Positions 10,077-18,836 of a stretch of DNA of 64,000 nt are shown here, one piece after another (position 1 is the stretch's first letter; every line of letters begins with the position of its first letter). Source of the DNA: Halocynthiibacter sp. SDUM655004 (GTDB taxonomy: Bacteria; Pseudomonadota; Alphaproteobacteria; Rhodobacterales; Rhodobacteraceae); assembly GCF_026015885.1 (NCBI RefSeq), contig NZ_JAPDUG010000003.1:176761-240760 (forward strand), given 5' to 3'. A program made the position numbers and the translations under genes. Under the pieces are notes generated by a model that did no database searches, was not told where the DNA came from, and saw nothing but the letters and a program-made list of their open reading frames with translations.

Positions 10077-10532
10077 CTAGGCTTGATCTAGCCCCATTTG
10101 GAACGCAAGTTTGTTGCGCCCTGAAGTGCGCTGGTAGGTGATGGAGTCAGAGAGCTCGCGGATCATCATCCAACCCCATCCGCCTTCTGGGAGGCGCTCA
10201 AGGCCGACGTTAAGCTCTTTTTGTTTCGGAACCGGCAGCGAAAGGTCCGGCATTGCTTTGCCGATATCTGAAATTTCGCAATTGAGTGAGTTGTTCCAGA
10301 TCGTGATGCTTAGGGTGATCGAGCCGGTGTCGCTGCCCTCATACGCATGCTCAACAATGTTATTCAGTACTTCCGCCAGTGCCAGCTCGAATACGCCACA
10401 ATCTTTCTCCCGAACGCCTTTTTTCTGAAGACGAGACATGACCTCGGAAAGAGCATGGCGCACCATTAGCGGCGAGCTTTGAAAGGACAGGCCGAATCTA
10501 TACGGCTCTTTGGCGGGGGGGCGATCTGACAT
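10077..10532 (-). CDS. RsbW-like anti-sigma factor / HATPase_c_2 domain protein
   Basis: A 151-residue GHKL ATPase of the anti-sigma kinase type. The N-box ELALAEVLNNIVEHAYEG is clear; the G1 box is degenerate (SDIGKAMP) and the G2 loop reads GGWGWMMIREL. In RsbW/SpoIIAB systems such a protein sequesters a sigma factor or other target and phosphorylates its STAS partner. It lies 19 bases downstream of a STAS gene on the same strand, so partner switching between the two is likely. No PP2C phosphatase or sigma factor is adjacent. The start at 10532 is chosen because longer versions run into the STAS gene; the ribosome site is poor, suggesting translational coupling. Confidence 0.8.
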   Translation of the reverse strand: MSDRPPAKEPYRFGLSFQSSPLMVRHALSEVMSRLQKKGVREKDCGVFELALAEVLNNIVEHAYEGSDTGSITLSITIWNNSLNCEISDIGKAMPDLSLPVPKQKELNVGLERLPEGGWGWMMIRELSDSITYQRTSGRNKLAFQMGLDQA

Positions 10533-10551
10533 CTGGGTTTTCGATCTACTG

Positions 10552-10896
10552 TTAAGCTGTACCTTCAGACGCGGCGAGCGCATCCAAAGCGGAATTGTGA
10601 ATGCGAAAAACAGTATCCATGCGCGTGAGCGAGAAAACTTTGGCAACGTTTATTGTTAGCCCTGCGACTTCTAGTTTTCGCTCTGGGCCAAGAAACTTCA
10701 TGACGCCAACAACCGCGCCCAGTCCACTTGAATCAAGAAATGTGACGCGTGACAGATCAAGCACCACTCGCGCGCTTTTGGTTGATGCGATCTGGCGCAT
10801 GGTTTCCTTGAATTGAACCGTCACAGCGGAATCAATCCGCGACGCCTCCACCGTTGCGAGCAATGTGTCATTGACGAGTTTGGACGTAATTTCCAT
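10552..10896 (-). CDS. STAS-domain anti-sigma factor antagonist
   Basis: A 114-residue single STAS domain of the SpoIIAA/RsbV type. The phosphoacceptor motif is intact at FLDSSGLGAVVG, with Ser56 the likely phosphorylation site by position relative to SpoIIAA Ser58. The strand VVLDLSRVTF precedes it and a C-terminal helix (IHNSALDALAAS) follows. It has a strong AGGAGTGATAAA before its ATG and is followed by the kinase-like ATPase gene, giving an antagonist-then-kinase operon. It is divergent from the thiolase gene, and the 96-base gap must hold both promoters. The output (sigma factor, chemotaxis or another switch) cannot be deduced from this region. Confidence 0.88.
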   Translation of the reverse strand: MEITSKLVNDTLLATVEASRIDSAVTVQFKETMRQIASTKSARVVLDLSRVTFLDSSGLGAVVGVMKFLGPERKLEVAGLTINVAKVFSLTRMDTVFRIHNSALDALAASEGTA

Positions 10897-10992
10897 TTTA
10901 TCACTCCTGACTTCAATGCGATTAGCCTAGACGCCAATCGTTACCATTCGGTATGCATTGGGCGAGAGCTTGGAGATAAAAGGGGAAACCTG

Positions 10993-12171
10993 ATGAAAGA
11001 TGTTGTCATTGTTGGTGCCGTGCGGACACCTATGGCCGGTTTGCAAGGCGATTTTGCGCAGGTAACGGCGGCAGACCTTGGTGGAGCGGCGATCACGGCT
11101 GCTTTGGAAGGCGCAAAAGTATCGGGTGATTCTGTTGATGAACTGCTGATGGGAAACGTGCTCGGTGCAGGGCAGGGGCAAGCGCCCGCGCGTCAGGCTG
11201 GATTCTCGGCTGGGCTTGATAAATCAGTACCGGCAACCACGCTGAACAAGATGTGCGGCTCGGGTATGAAAACCACGATGGTTGGTTTTGATCAGGTCGC
11301 GCTCGGCAATGCCGATGTTGTGGTGACCGGCGGCATGGAGAGCATGACGCTCGCGCCTTACCTTTTGCCGAAAATGCGTGGTGGCGCGCGGATTGGGCAC
11401 GGGCAGGTTGTTGATTCCATGTTCCTTGACGGGCTCGAGGATGCCTATGACAAGGGCCGCCTGATGGGGACATTTGCCGAGGATTGTGCGGAGAAATACC
11501 AATTCACACGCGAGGCGCAGGATGCCTATGCGCTCACCTCGCTTTCACGCGCAGTCGCTGCTCAGGAAAGCGGCGCGTTTTCGGATGAGATCGCACCAGT
11601 AACCGTCAAATCGCGGCGCGGCGAAAGCGTTGTGGGCGTTGACGAACAGCCTGGCAAGGCGCGCCCCGAGAAAATCCCGACTTTACGCCCTGCGTTTCGG
11701 GAGAACGGCACCGTGACGGCGGCAAATTCTTCGTCGATTTCAGATGGCGCTGCAGCACTTGTGCTTACGACAGCGGAGAATGCAGAGGCGCAGGATATGC
11801 CAGTTCGCGCGCGCATCCTTGGCCATGCGAGCCACGGACAAGACCCTGCGTGGTTTACAACTGCGCCCGTCCCTGCAGCACAAAAACTGCTGGATCGGTT
11901 GGGGTGGAGCGTGGACGACGTGGACCTTTGGGAGGTGAACGAAGCTTTCGCGGTGGTGCCTATGGCGTTTATGGCCGAAATGGGCGTACCGCATGATAAG
12001 GTGAACGTGAACGGCGGAGCCTGTGCGCTGGGTCATCCGATTGGAGCCTCGGGAGCGCGGATTATTGTAACGCTTCTCAATGCGCTGGAGAAACGTGGGT
12101 TGAAGCGCGGAGTTGCGGCTATCTGTATCGGCGGCGGCGAAGGCACAGCAATTGCGATTGAACGCCCATGA
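10993..12171 (+). CDS. Acetyl-CoA C-acyltransferase (thiolase)
   Basis: A 392-residue thiolase that condenses or cleaves acyl-CoA. The active Cys88 is in LNKMCGSGMK, the His in NVNGGACALGHPIGASGAR and the second Cys in ICIGGGEG. Length and motifs fit biosynthetic acetoacetyl-CoA thiolase (AtoB/PhaA class), but no phaB, atoDA or fadB lies nearby to settle the role. The ATG at 10993 follows AGGGGAAACC; the frame is open further upstream into the STAS promoter region, but that part is not thiolase-like. The end overlaps the next start by four bases (ATGA), so the downstream fRMsr gene is translationally coupled. Confidence 0.92.
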   Translation: MKDVVIVGAVRTPMAGLQGDFAQVTAADLGGAAITAALEGAKVSGDSVDELLMGNVLGAGQGQAPARQAGFSAGLDKSVPATTLNKMCGSGMKTTMVGFDQVALGNADVVVTGGMESMTLAPYLLPKMRGGARIGHGQVVDSMFLDGLEDAYDKGRLMGTFAEDCAEKYQFTREAQDAYALTSLSRAVAAQESGAFSDEIAPVTVKSRRGESVVGVDEQPGKARPEKIPTLRPAFRENGTVTAANSSSISDGAAALVLTTAENAEAQDMPVRARILGHASHGQDPAWFTTAPVPAAQKLLDRLGWSVDDVDLWEVNEAFAVVPMAFMAEMGVPHDKVNVNGGACALGHPIGASGARIIVTLLNALEKRGLKRGVAAICIGGGEGTAIAIERP

Positions 12172-12623
12172 CCGCCGACTACACAATGCTTGCAAAAACC
12201 ATTGCGAGCCTAACAGAGGGCGAGACTGACGAAGTCTCGCTCATGGCGACGGTTGCTTGTGAGCTTCACCATGCAGACGATCGGTTCGACTGGACGGGAT
12301 TTTATCGCAATGTCGGGAATGACACGCTCAAAATTGGCCCCTATCAGGGCGGGCATGGGTGCCTGACGATCCCGTTTTCCAAGGGCGTTTGCGGCGCGGC
12401 GGCACGCACGCGTGAAGTTCAGCTCGTGCCTGATGTTGATGCCTTCCCCGGCCATATCGCGTGTGCCAGCAGCACCAAATCAGAGCTTGTTTTGCCTGTT
12501 ATTGGCAAAGGAGATAGGCTCATAGGTGTGCTTGACATCGATAGCGATCAACCGAATGCTTTTACCGAGACTGATGCAAAAGAAATTGCCGAAATTACCG
12601 CGGCGGTATTTGCTTCGGTTTAG
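12168..12623 (+). CDS. msrC: GAF-domain protein, probable free methionine-(R)-sulfoxide reductase
   Basis: A 151-residue single GAF domain with the fRMsr (YebR/MsrC) signature. Cysteines fall at 65 (HGCLTI), 75 (GVCGAA) and 99 (HIACAS), spaced 10 and 24 as in the E. coli enzyme (84, 94, 118), and FPGHIAC precedes the last. The enzyme reduces free L-methionine-(R)-S-oxide in the cytoplasm. An Asp usually follows the last Cys in this family (IACD); here it is Ala100, which may affect the active site. The gene overlaps the thiolase stop by four bases and is followed by a GFA gene. The gene symbol rests on family resemblance. Confidence 0.82.
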   Translation: MTADYTMLAKTIASLTEGETDEVSLMATVACELHHADDRFDWTGFYRNVGNDTLKIGPYQGGHGCLTIPFSKGVCGAAARTREVQLVPDVDAFPGHIACASSTKSELVLPVIGKGDRLIGVLDIDSDQPNAFTETDAKEIAEITAAVFASV

Positions 12624-12632
12624 GAGGTTGTA

Positions 12633-13016
12633 ATGCATAAAGGCAGCTGTCTTTGCGGTGATGTTCAGTATGAAATCAAGCACGACCTAGAAGCCCCAGT
12701 GGCATGTCATTGTTCCCAGTGCCGAAAAACATCCGGTCATTTCTGGGCAGCGGTACACGCAACGAAATCTGATTTTGTGCTTACCGAAGATAGCGGCCTG
12801 AAGTGGTATGACTCCTCAAGCTGGGCGCGCCGCGGTTTCTGTGGCACATGCGGGAGCAGCCTTTTCTATGAAATGAAGGATGAGGATTTTCTATCCGTTG
12901 CGGCGGGTACAGTTGATAGCGATTTCGACGTCAAAATCGGCAAACATATTTTCTGCGCCGATAAAGGAAAATACTACGAAATCAATGACGATGTAACTCA
13001 ACTGGATCAATACTGA
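12633..13016 (+). CDS. GFA / CENP-V domain zinc protein
   Basis: A 127-residue GFA-fold protein. The zinc ligands are Cys6 and Cys8 (CLCGDVQY), Cys25/27/30 (CHCSQC) and Cys70/73 (FCGTCGSSLF), a complete GFA set. The founding member was described as binding glutathione near the formaldehyde-activation step; most paralogs, including this type, have no proven reaction. GGAGGT lies just before the ATG, nine bases after the fRMsr gene. It sits in a four-gene plus-strand run with thiolase, fRMsr and a pseudouridine synthase, whose only loose theme is repair and detoxification. No function beyond the fold is claimed. Confidence 0.85.
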   Translation: MHKGSCLCGDVQYEIKHDLEAPVACHCSQCRKTSGHFWAAVHATKSDFVLTEDSGLKWYDSSSWARRGFCGTCGSSLFYEMKDEDFLSVAAGTVDSDFDVKIGKHIFCADKGKYYEINDDVTQLDQY

Positions 13017-13037
13017 TTTTGCCGTTATGACCGCCGG

Positions 13038-13685
13038 ATGAACGACACATACACTCCGCCCCAAGATCCGTTAGATGTGCTTCATCTTGACCATCATTTG
13101 CTGGTGGTGAACAAGCCTTCGGGCCTGCTGTCTGTGCCAGGCAAGGGCGAACATCTCGCTGATTGTTTGATTGCACGGGTACAAGCGGCCTTCCCTGATG
13201 CGCTGTTGATTCATCGGCTTGATAGAGACACGTCCGGTGTAATGGTTTTTGCGCTGACTCCACATGCCCAACGTCATATCGGCCTTCAGTTTGAGAAACG
13301 CCAAACCAAGAAAACCTATGTCGCGCGTGTTTTCGGGCGGATAACGGAAAAAACCGGCACCGTGGACTTGCCGCTCATCGTGGATTGGCCCAACCGCCCG
13401 CTTCAGCACGTAAATTTCGAGACTGGCAAAGAAGCGATTACCGATTGGCGCGTTGTGAAATACGAGGAAAATGCAACGCGGGTGCGGCTTTTCCCGAAAA
13501 CGGGCCGGAGCCACCAGTTGCGTGTACATATGCGAGAGATCGGACACCCAATTCTTGGCGATCCGTTCTATGCAACAGGCGCGGCGCTGAATGCGCCACG
13601 GCTTATGCTGCATGCAGAGGAGCTTCGACTTCGGCATCCAGAAGGGGGCGCAGGCCAGCGTTTCCGCGCACCCGCACCATTCTAA
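13038..13685 (+). CDS. RluA-family RNA pseudouridine synthase
   Basis: A 215-residue pseudouridine synthase without an S4 domain, so of the short RluA type acting on tRNA and/or 23S rRNA. The catalytic Asp62 is in LIHRLDRDTSGVMVFA, the family's motif II. KKTYVARVFG and the C-terminal GRSHQLRVHM-IGHPILGDPFY block are also intact. N-terminal LDHHLLVVNKPSGLLSVPG is motif I. Length matches E. coli RluA (219). The target uridine cannot be assigned from sequence alone. The gene closes the thiolase-to-GFA run, 21 bases behind the GFA gene. Confidence 0.9.
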   Translation: MNDTYTPPQDPLDVLHLDHHLLVVNKPSGLLSVPGKGEHLADCLIARVQAAFPDALLIHRLDRDTSGVMVFALTPHAQRHIGLQFEKRQTKKTYVARVFGRITEKTGTVDLPLIVDWPNRPLQHVNFETGKEAITDWRVVKYEENATRVRLFPKTGRSHQLRVHMREIGHPILGDPFYATGAALNAPRLMLHAEELRLRHPEGGAGQRFRAPAPF

Positions 13686-13772
13686 GCCAGCCAAAAACAA
13701 GTCATTTGCCCCGTGGCAATCCTATCCTCAGGGCCTATATATGGCTTAGGAATTATAACAAAGGAGGCCGAT

Positions 13773-14420
13773 ATGGGCTTGCGCATTAACGACACAGTTC
13801 CCGATTTCAAAGCACAAACAAGCGAAGGCGAAATCTCGTTCCATGACTGGATCGGAGACAGCTACGCGATTCTCTTTAGCCACCCAAAAGATTTCACACC
13901 CGTTTGCACCACAGAGTTTGGCGCTGTTGCACAGCTTGCCGACGAATGGGACAAGCGCAACACCAAGGTGATCGGCGTTTCGGTTGACGGTGTTGAGGAC
14001 CACATCAAGTGGAAAGACGACATCGAAAAGTTCGCTGGTACCAAAGCAGGGTTCCCGATTATTGCCGATGAAGGGCTGGCTGTATCCAAAGCATTCGACA
14101 TGCTCCCAGCGGACGCTTACCTTCCTGATGGCCGTACTCCTGCTGATAGCCAAACAGTGCGTTCGGTGTTCATTATTTCCCCAGAAAAGAAGCTCCTGCT
14201 TTCGATGACGTATCCTATGAACGTTGGACGGAACTTCGGTGAAATTCTCCGCGCTCTGGATGCGTTGCAAACGGCTGCTGGCCATGGCGTTGCGCTTCCT
14301 GCGAACTGGACACCTGGTCAAGATGTAGTGATCCCTGTTGCTGTTGATGACGAGGCGGCGAAAGCGAAATTCGGTGATTTCGAAACGCATTTCCCTTATC
14401 TTCGCATGACCAAACTCTAA
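13773..14420 (+). CDS. 1-Cys peroxiredoxin (Prx6 class)
   Basis: A 215-residue peroxiredoxin. The peroxidatic Cys45 sits in SHPKDFTPVCTTEFG, and it is the only cysteine in the protein, so there is no resolving Cys: a true 1-Cys enzyme reduced by an outside thiol or ascorbate-type donor. The long C-terminal extension (about 165-215, VALPANW..., ending YLRMTKL) is the Prx6 dimer arm. An almost ideal AAAGGAGG precedes the ATG at 13773, indicating high translation. An in-frame extension to 13713 is not protein-like. It is followed 18 bases later by the KpsS-like gene, so the two may share a transcript despite unrelated roles. Confidence 0.92.
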   Translation: MGLRINDTVPDFKAQTSEGEISFHDWIGDSYAILFSHPKDFTPVCTTEFGAVAQLADEWDKRNTKVIGVSVDGVEDHIKWKDDIEKFAGTKAGFPIIADEGLAVSKAFDMLPADAYLPDGRTPADSQTVRSVFIISPEKKLLLSMTYPMNVGRNFGEILRALDALQTAAGHGVALPANWTPGQDVVIPVAVDDEAAKAKFGDFETHFPYLRMTKL

Positions 14421-14438
14421 ACAACTTCGGAGCCACGC

Positions 14439-15656
14439 ATGAAAACCGCGCCAAGATCATCCAAATCGGATGACCGCAAGGATCGGATAAGTGTGGCTCC
14501 GGATGCCACTGGTATTCACGGCATGACGGTTCATTGGTCCCGCAAGGAGCGGATCAATGAAATCTATCGCGGGATATTCAGTACCTACGATAAATTCCAC
14601 AGTTTCAACGATGTATTGATCTGGCCTTTTGGCCCGAAGCCTGATCCGAACCTGATTGCGCTTGCAGGGTCGTCCGGTAACAAACAGTTTCAATCGAAGT
14701 TTGGAATATGGTCGAAGGCCGTGTTTCTGTCTTGGCAGTATAAATGGTGCTGGCGTTACCTTGATGACAAAACCGATTGTTTGCTTGTCGTATGGAATGG
14801 CATCAAAGGGCATAGACGCGTTCTGGCGGATGCCGCGATCAAACGTGGCGTGCCTGTTGTCTATTTCGAAGAGGCGCCGCTGCCGGAACGAATTACGGTT
14901 GATTTCCAAGGTGTGAACTATGGGTCGAGCCTGCCTCGCGATTTCGCGTTTTATCGCGCATGGGCAGAGCAGGAGAGCATCGACCTCAAGGCGTGGCGGA
15001 AACTCGGCGCATCCCTTATTCCGCGTGCTGCCGCGACCCGAGAAGACGTGTTGCAGCAAGACGCTTCAGAGGACCTAGGCAAAGAGAGTTTCATTTTCTG
15101 CCCGCTTCAGGTTCCGGGTGACAGCCAGATCACAATCTATGGCGACTGGATTTCTTCGGTCGAGCAGATGATCGACGAGCTTGCAGAGGCATCCAAAGCC
15201 CTTCCCGATGGGTGGCACCTGCGGATCAAGGAGCATCCGACCGCAAAAGTTTCATTCGGTGAAAAACTGGCCGGTCTCACGTCCGACAAGTTTCGTGTAG
15301 ATAACAGTACAAACACGTTCGAGCAGGTCGCTGCCTCTCGTGCCGTGCTGAACATAAATTCCTCGGTTGGGCTTCAAGGGTTCTTCTTTGACAAACCGGC
15401 GATTGTACTCGGCCATGCGTTCTATGGCATCGATGGCATCGCGACCAAAGCCAGCAGCCAATCCGAGCTCGCAGAGTTACTCTCCGCACCGGAAAATCTG
15501 TCGTTCGATCCAGAAAAGCGCGATTTGTTTATGTCATATCTCGCGTCGGAGTATTACCCCTTGGAAGAAGACGCCAAAGCAGGGCGCTACACGATCGCCG
15601 ACGCCATTGCGCGCGATCAGAAACGAGACGCGATCATGGCGCAGATTACAAGCTAA
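14439..15656 (+). CDS. Capsule polysaccharide synthesis family protein (KpsS/KpsC-like transferase)
   Basis: A 405-residue protein resembling the PF05159 capsule family, whose characterised members KpsS and KpsC are beta-Kdo transferases that build the linker of lipid-anchored capsules. Supporting features are WNGIKGHRRVLADAA followed by VVYFEEAPLPERITVD and QGVNYGS, the KEHPTAK block, and the conserved late segment with NSSVGLQGFFFDKPAIVLG. The protein has one such module (KpsS-like), not the two of KpsC. No capsule export or Kdo genes are near, so it is an orphan. It lies between a peroxiredoxin and pnp and ends at a strong terminator. Donor and acceptor are unknown. Confidence 0.72.
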   Translation: MKTAPRSSKSDDRKDRISVAPDATGIHGMTVHWSRKERINEIYRGIFSTYDKFHSFNDVLIWPFGPKPDPNLIALAGSSGNKQFQSKFGIWSKAVFLSWQYKWCWRYLDDKTDCLLVVWNGIKGHRRVLADAAIKRGVPVVYFEEAPLPERITVDFQGVNYGSSLPRDFAFYRAWAEQESIDLKAWRKLGASLIPRAAATREDVLQQDASEDLGKESFIFCPLQVPGDSQITIYGDWISSVEQMIDELAEASKALPDGWHLRIKEHPTAKVSFGEKLAGLTSDKFRVDNSTNTFEQVAASRAVLNINSSVGLQGFFFDKPAIVLGHAFYGIDGIATKASSQSELAELLSAPENLSFDPEKRDLFMSYLASEYYPLEEDAKAGRYTIADAIARDQKRDAIMAQITS

Positions 15657-15661
15657 ACGCA

Positions 15662-15697
15662 AAAGGCCCCAGCAGTTTGCTGAGGCCTTTCGTTTTT
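15662..15697. terminator. Bidirectional intrinsic terminator between the KpsS-like gene and pnp
   Basis: AAAGGCC...GGCCTTT forms the outer stem with an inner CAGCA/TGCTG stem (15662-15690). CGTTTTT follows on the plus strand and an A-run precedes it, so it can end both the plus-strand gene and pnp on the minus strand. Confidence 0.85.
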
Positions 15698-15713
15698 CAA
15701 GTGGGAAAGAGGA

Positions 15714-17846
15714 TTAACCCTCTTTCTTCTCTTCTTTGATTTCTTCACCAGTTTCCTGATCGACAACTTTCATCGACAGGCGAACCTTGCCGCGATCGTC
15801 AAAGCCGAGCAGTTTAACCTTCACGTCCTGACCTTCTTTGAGGACATCGGACGGGTGGTTCAAACGGCGGTTCTCGATTTGCGAAACGTGCACAAGGCCG
15901 TCGCGCTTACCGAAGAAGTTCACGAAGGCACCGAAATCAACGATCTTAACAACTTTACCGTTGTAGATCGCGCCAGCTTCTGGCTCTGCCACGATCGAGT
16001 GGATCATGTCATAGGCCTTCTGGATGGCTTCGGCGTTTGCAGAGGCGATCTTAATGATGCCGTCGTCGTTGATGTCGACCTTGGCACCCGAAGTTTCAAC
16101 GATCTCGCGGATAACCTTACCGCCAGAACCGATCACTTCACGGATCTTGTCTGTTGGAACCTGCATGGTTTCAATGCGCGGCGCGTGAGCCGAGAAATCA
16201 CCAGCTTCGGACAGGGCTTTGCTCATCTCACCGAGGATATGCACGCGGCCATCCTTGGCTTGGGCAAGAGCTTTTTCCATGATTTCCGGTGTAATGCCGG
16301 CAACCTTGATGTCCATTTGCAGCGAGGTGATACCCTCTTCTGTACCTGCAACTTTGAAGTCCATGTCGCCGAGGTGATCTTCGTCGCCGAGGATGTCGGT
16401 GAGGATCGCATAGGAGCCGTCTTCTTCGAGGATCAGACCCATTGCAACACCCGCAACAGGCGCCTTAAGCGGAACGCCCGCGTCCATCATCGAGAGCGAG
16501 CCGCCACAGACGGAAGCCATCGAAGAGGAACCGTTGGATTCGGTGATCTCGGATACAACGCGAACTGTGTACGGGAAATCAGTTGCTGCAGGCAGAACTG
16601 CCTGAAGCGCACGCCAAGCAAGCTTACCGTGGCCGATTTCACGACGGCCTGGAGGGCCAAAGCGGCCAACTTCACCCACAGAATAGGGAGGGAAGTTGTA
16701 ATGCAGAAGGAAGTTGCTGCGGTATGTGCCGGTCAGTGCGTCGATCATTTGCTCGTCGTCGCCTGTGCCGAGTGTGGTGATCACAAGGCCCTGTGTCTCG
16801 CCACGTGTAAACAGCGCGGAGCCGTGTGTACGTGGCAGGATACCGGTTTCGGAGACAATCGGGCGAACAGTTGTTGTGTCACGGCCATCAATACGCTTGC
16901 CGGTTTTAACAACGTCACCACGGAGAATGCCGGACTCAAGCTTTTTGAGCGCGGAACCGAGGTTCTCGTCCTCAAGCTGCTCTTCAGTCAGCGCAGCCTT
17001 GATAGCTTCGCGAGCCTCTGCAACGGCGCCTGTGCGTTCTTGCTTATCGGTGATCGCATAGGCCGCGCGCATCTTGTCTTCGCCTGCGGCTTTGACAGCT
17101 TCGTAAAGCTCCGAGTAATCGACTGGCTGGAAGTCAAAGGGCTCTTTCGCACATTCTTCGGCCAATTCGATAATCAGGTCGATCACCGGCTGGATGGAAT
17201 CATGCGCAAACTTAACCGCGCCGAGCATCTCGGCTTCGGACAGTTCGTATGCTTCGGACTCAACCATCATCACGGCGTCTTTTGTACCGGCAACCACAAG
17301 ATCGAGACGCTGATCTGGGTTATTGCGCAGATCGTGCATGTCATCGACAGATGGGTTCAGCGTGTATTCGCCATCAGTGAAACCAACGCGGCATGCGCCG
17401 ATTGGGCCCATGAACGGAGCACCAGAAATTGTGAGCGCAGCAGAAGCAGCGATCATCGCAACCATGTCTGGGTCATTCACAAGGTCGTGGCTCAGAACTG
17501 TACAGATCACCAGAACTTCGTTTTTGAAGCCAGGAACAAACAGCGGGCGGATCGGACGGTCGATCAGACGGCTTGTCAGCGTCTCTTTCTCGGTCGGACG
17601 CGCTTCGCGCTTGAAGAAACCACCAGGAACTTTACCGGCAGCATAGTATTTTTCGTTGTAATGAACGGTCAGCGGAAAGAAATCCTGACCAGGCTTTTGC
17701 GACTTGGCAAAAGTAACGTTGGCCATAACGGAGGTTTCACCCAAAGTGGCGATAACCGAACCGTCTGCCTGACGAGCAACCTTGCCCGTTTCGAGTGTCA
17801 GCGTTTCGTCGCCCCACTCAATCGATTTTTTAGTTTCGTTAAACAT
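15714..17846 (-). CDS. pnp: Polyribonucleotide nucleotidyltransferase (PNPase)
   Basis: A 710-residue phosphorolytic 3'-5' exoribonuclease, core of the RNA degradosome. Two RNase PH domains flank an alpha-helical middle. [20 protein letters not shown] and [15 protein letters not shown] are typical family blocks, and [20 protein letters not shown] is the phosphate-binding active-site loop. A KH domain ([20 protein letters not shown]) and an S1 domain ([16 protein letters not shown]) close the protein, which ends in a charged EEKKEG tail. Length matches E. coli PNPase (711). The start at 17846 gives the conserved [12 protein letters not shown] beginning. It is 272 bases downstream of rpsO, the classic pairing, with an rpsO terminator between them. 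Confidence 0.98.
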   Translation of the reverse strand: MFNETKKSIEWGDETLTLETGKVARQADGSVIATLGETSVMANVTFAKSQKPGQDFFPLTVHYNEKYYAAGKVPGGFFKREARPTEKETLTSRLIDRPIRPLFVPGFKNEVLVICTVLSHDLVNDPDMVAMIAASAALTISGAPFMGPIGACRVGFTDGEYTLNPSVDDMHDLRNNPDQRLDLVVAGTKDAVMMVESEAYELSEAEMLGAVKFAHDSIQPVIDLIIELAEECAKEPFDFQPVDYSELYEAVKAAGEDKMRAAYAITDKQERTGAVAEAREAIKAALTEEQLEDENLGSALKKLESGILRGDVVKTGKRIDGRDTTTVRPIVSETGILPRTHGSALFTRGETQGLVITTLGTGDDEQMIDALTGTYRSNFLLHYNFPPYSVGEVGRFGPPGRREIGHGKLAWRALQAVLPAATDFPYTVRVVSEITESNGSSSMASVCGGSLSMMDAGVPLKAPVAGVAMGLILEEDGSYAILTDILGDEDHLGDMDFKVAGTEEGITSLQMDIKVAGITPEIMEKALAQAKDGRVHILGEMSKALSEAGDFSAHAPRIETMQVPTDKIREVIGSGGKVIREIVETSGAKVDINDDGIIKIASANAEAIQKAYDMIHSIVAEPEAGAIYNGKVVKIVDFGAFVNFFGKRDGLVHVSQIENRRLNHPSDVLKEGQDVKVKLLGFDDRGKVRLSMKVVDQETGEEIKEEKKEG

Positions 17847-18060
17847 ATCGTTTCCTAATAGGGAGCTAGCCCGGCCCTCCGGGTCTCCCGTTTGCATGGC
17901 GGCCCCATTGCCGCCGATCCCTCTATCTTTATTTCGAGTGCCAGGATCCAAACACTACGTCTCAGATATAGCGGCCATACAATAAAACAACGCGTTTGGG
18001 AACAGCGATTGTTTGGTGGCCGTTGCGTGAGAGCAAACCCGCTCGCCTCACCCACGCTTC

Positions 18061-18093
18061 AAAACAAAAACGCCCGCGAGAGTATCGCAGGCG
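18061..18093 (-). terminator. Intrinsic terminator downstream of rpsO
   Basis: On the minus strand a perfect 9-bp stem CGCCTGCGA / TCGCGGGCG (one G-T pair, 5-base loop, 18071-18093) is followed by TTTTTGTTTT. It lies 25 bases past the rpsO stop and should separate most rpsO transcripts from pnp. Confidence 0.85.
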
Positions 18094-18118
18094 CTTCCGT
18101 ATTCTTGCTTGATTAAGC

Positions 18119-18388
18119 TTAGCGGCGAAGGCCGAGGCGCTTGATCAGGTCTTGGTAACGATCTTCGCTTTTGCCGCGGAGATAGTCCAAAAGCTTACGA
18201 CGGAGCGCAACCATCTTAAGAAGGCCACGGCGACCGTGGTTGTCTTTCTTGTGGGTTTTGAAGTGCTCTGTCAGTGTCGCGATACGCGAGGAAAGGATAG
18301 CAATCTGTACTTCGGGCGAACCTGTGTCGCCTTCTTTGATTGCGAATTCTTTCATCAGGCGTGCTTTTTCTTCAGCAGTAATCGACAT
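18119..18388 (-). CDS. rpsO: 30S ribosomal protein S15
   Basis: An 89-residue primary 16S-binding protein of the small-subunit platform; the length is identical to E. coli S15. Family blocks include [35 protein letters not shown] and the C-terminal [22 protein letters not shown]. The ATG at 18388 is preceded by AAGGAGACCCC. In many bacteria S15 represses its own mRNA through a leader structure; the 160 bases between this gene and the DUF5665 gene upstream could hold such an element, but I cannot fold it convincingly. It ends in a strong terminator before pnp. Confidence 0.98.
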   Translation of the reverse strand: MSITAEEKARLMKEFAIKEGDTGSPEVQIAILSSRIATLTEHFKTHKKDNHGRRGLLKMVALRRKLLDYLRGKSEDRYQDLIKRLGLRR

Positions 18389-18548
18389 CGGGGTCTCCTT
18401 GTCTAAAGGGTTAATGGCGCGAGCCGGGATGTCGTCCAGCAAGGCCCGTGGAGGGGTCCGTCAGAGAGTCTCTGGTCGGATTGCGGGCGTATAAGGGAGA
18501 TTCCCCAAAAAAGAAAGGGGTTTTCGTTCCTCAGCGCAGATTCAGATT

Positions 18549-18836
18549 CTATTCGCTTGGTCTGCCCTGAATTTCGTCAGCGATTTCTTTGGCCCATTCG
18601 CCAAATATTGGAATGAAATCTATCTGCGAGAGCGCAAAAACCAAAACGGAGGCCAGGATCGAAGCGCCGAGTACCGTACCAAGGCCGAACGCCAATCCGC
18701 GCATTAGCTGAAATCCGATTGTCCGCCATTTCGATTTGTAGATGCGAAAGAACTTTTGATTATTCAGGCGCGTGACTTCTGCTTTCAGTGCTTGGACCTC
18801 TTGAAGCAGGCTGTCACTGTCATTCGTTTCTGTCAT
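18549..18836 (-). CDS. DUF5665-like small membrane protein
   Basis: A 95-residue protein of unknown function. The first 30 residues are acidic and form a short coiled coil (SLLQEVQALKAEVTRLNNQ). A basic stretch (YKSKWRTIGFQ) leads into one or two membrane segments (residues about 48-75, GLGTVLGASILASVLVFAL), and an amphipathic tail (GEWAKEIADEI) ends it. This matches the DUF5665 pattern as I recall it. The start is set by an ATGA overlap with the DUF1643 gene upstream; an ATG four codons earlier lies inside that gene. The pair sits between truB and rpsO, so it may be a passenger of the ribosomal cluster. Confidence 0.7.
   Translation of the reverse strand: MTETNDSDSLLQEVQALKAEVTRLNNQKFFRIYKSKWRTIGFQLMRGLAFGLGTVLGASILASVLVFALSQIDFIPIFGEWAKEIADEIQGRPSE

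Noticed and set aside
15855..17858. A 667-codon open frame antisense to pnp
   Set aside because: It mirrors the pnp coding frame and arises from codon bias of that gene; its translation is rich in Cys, His, Asn and Arg with no domain. pnp itself is beyond doubt.
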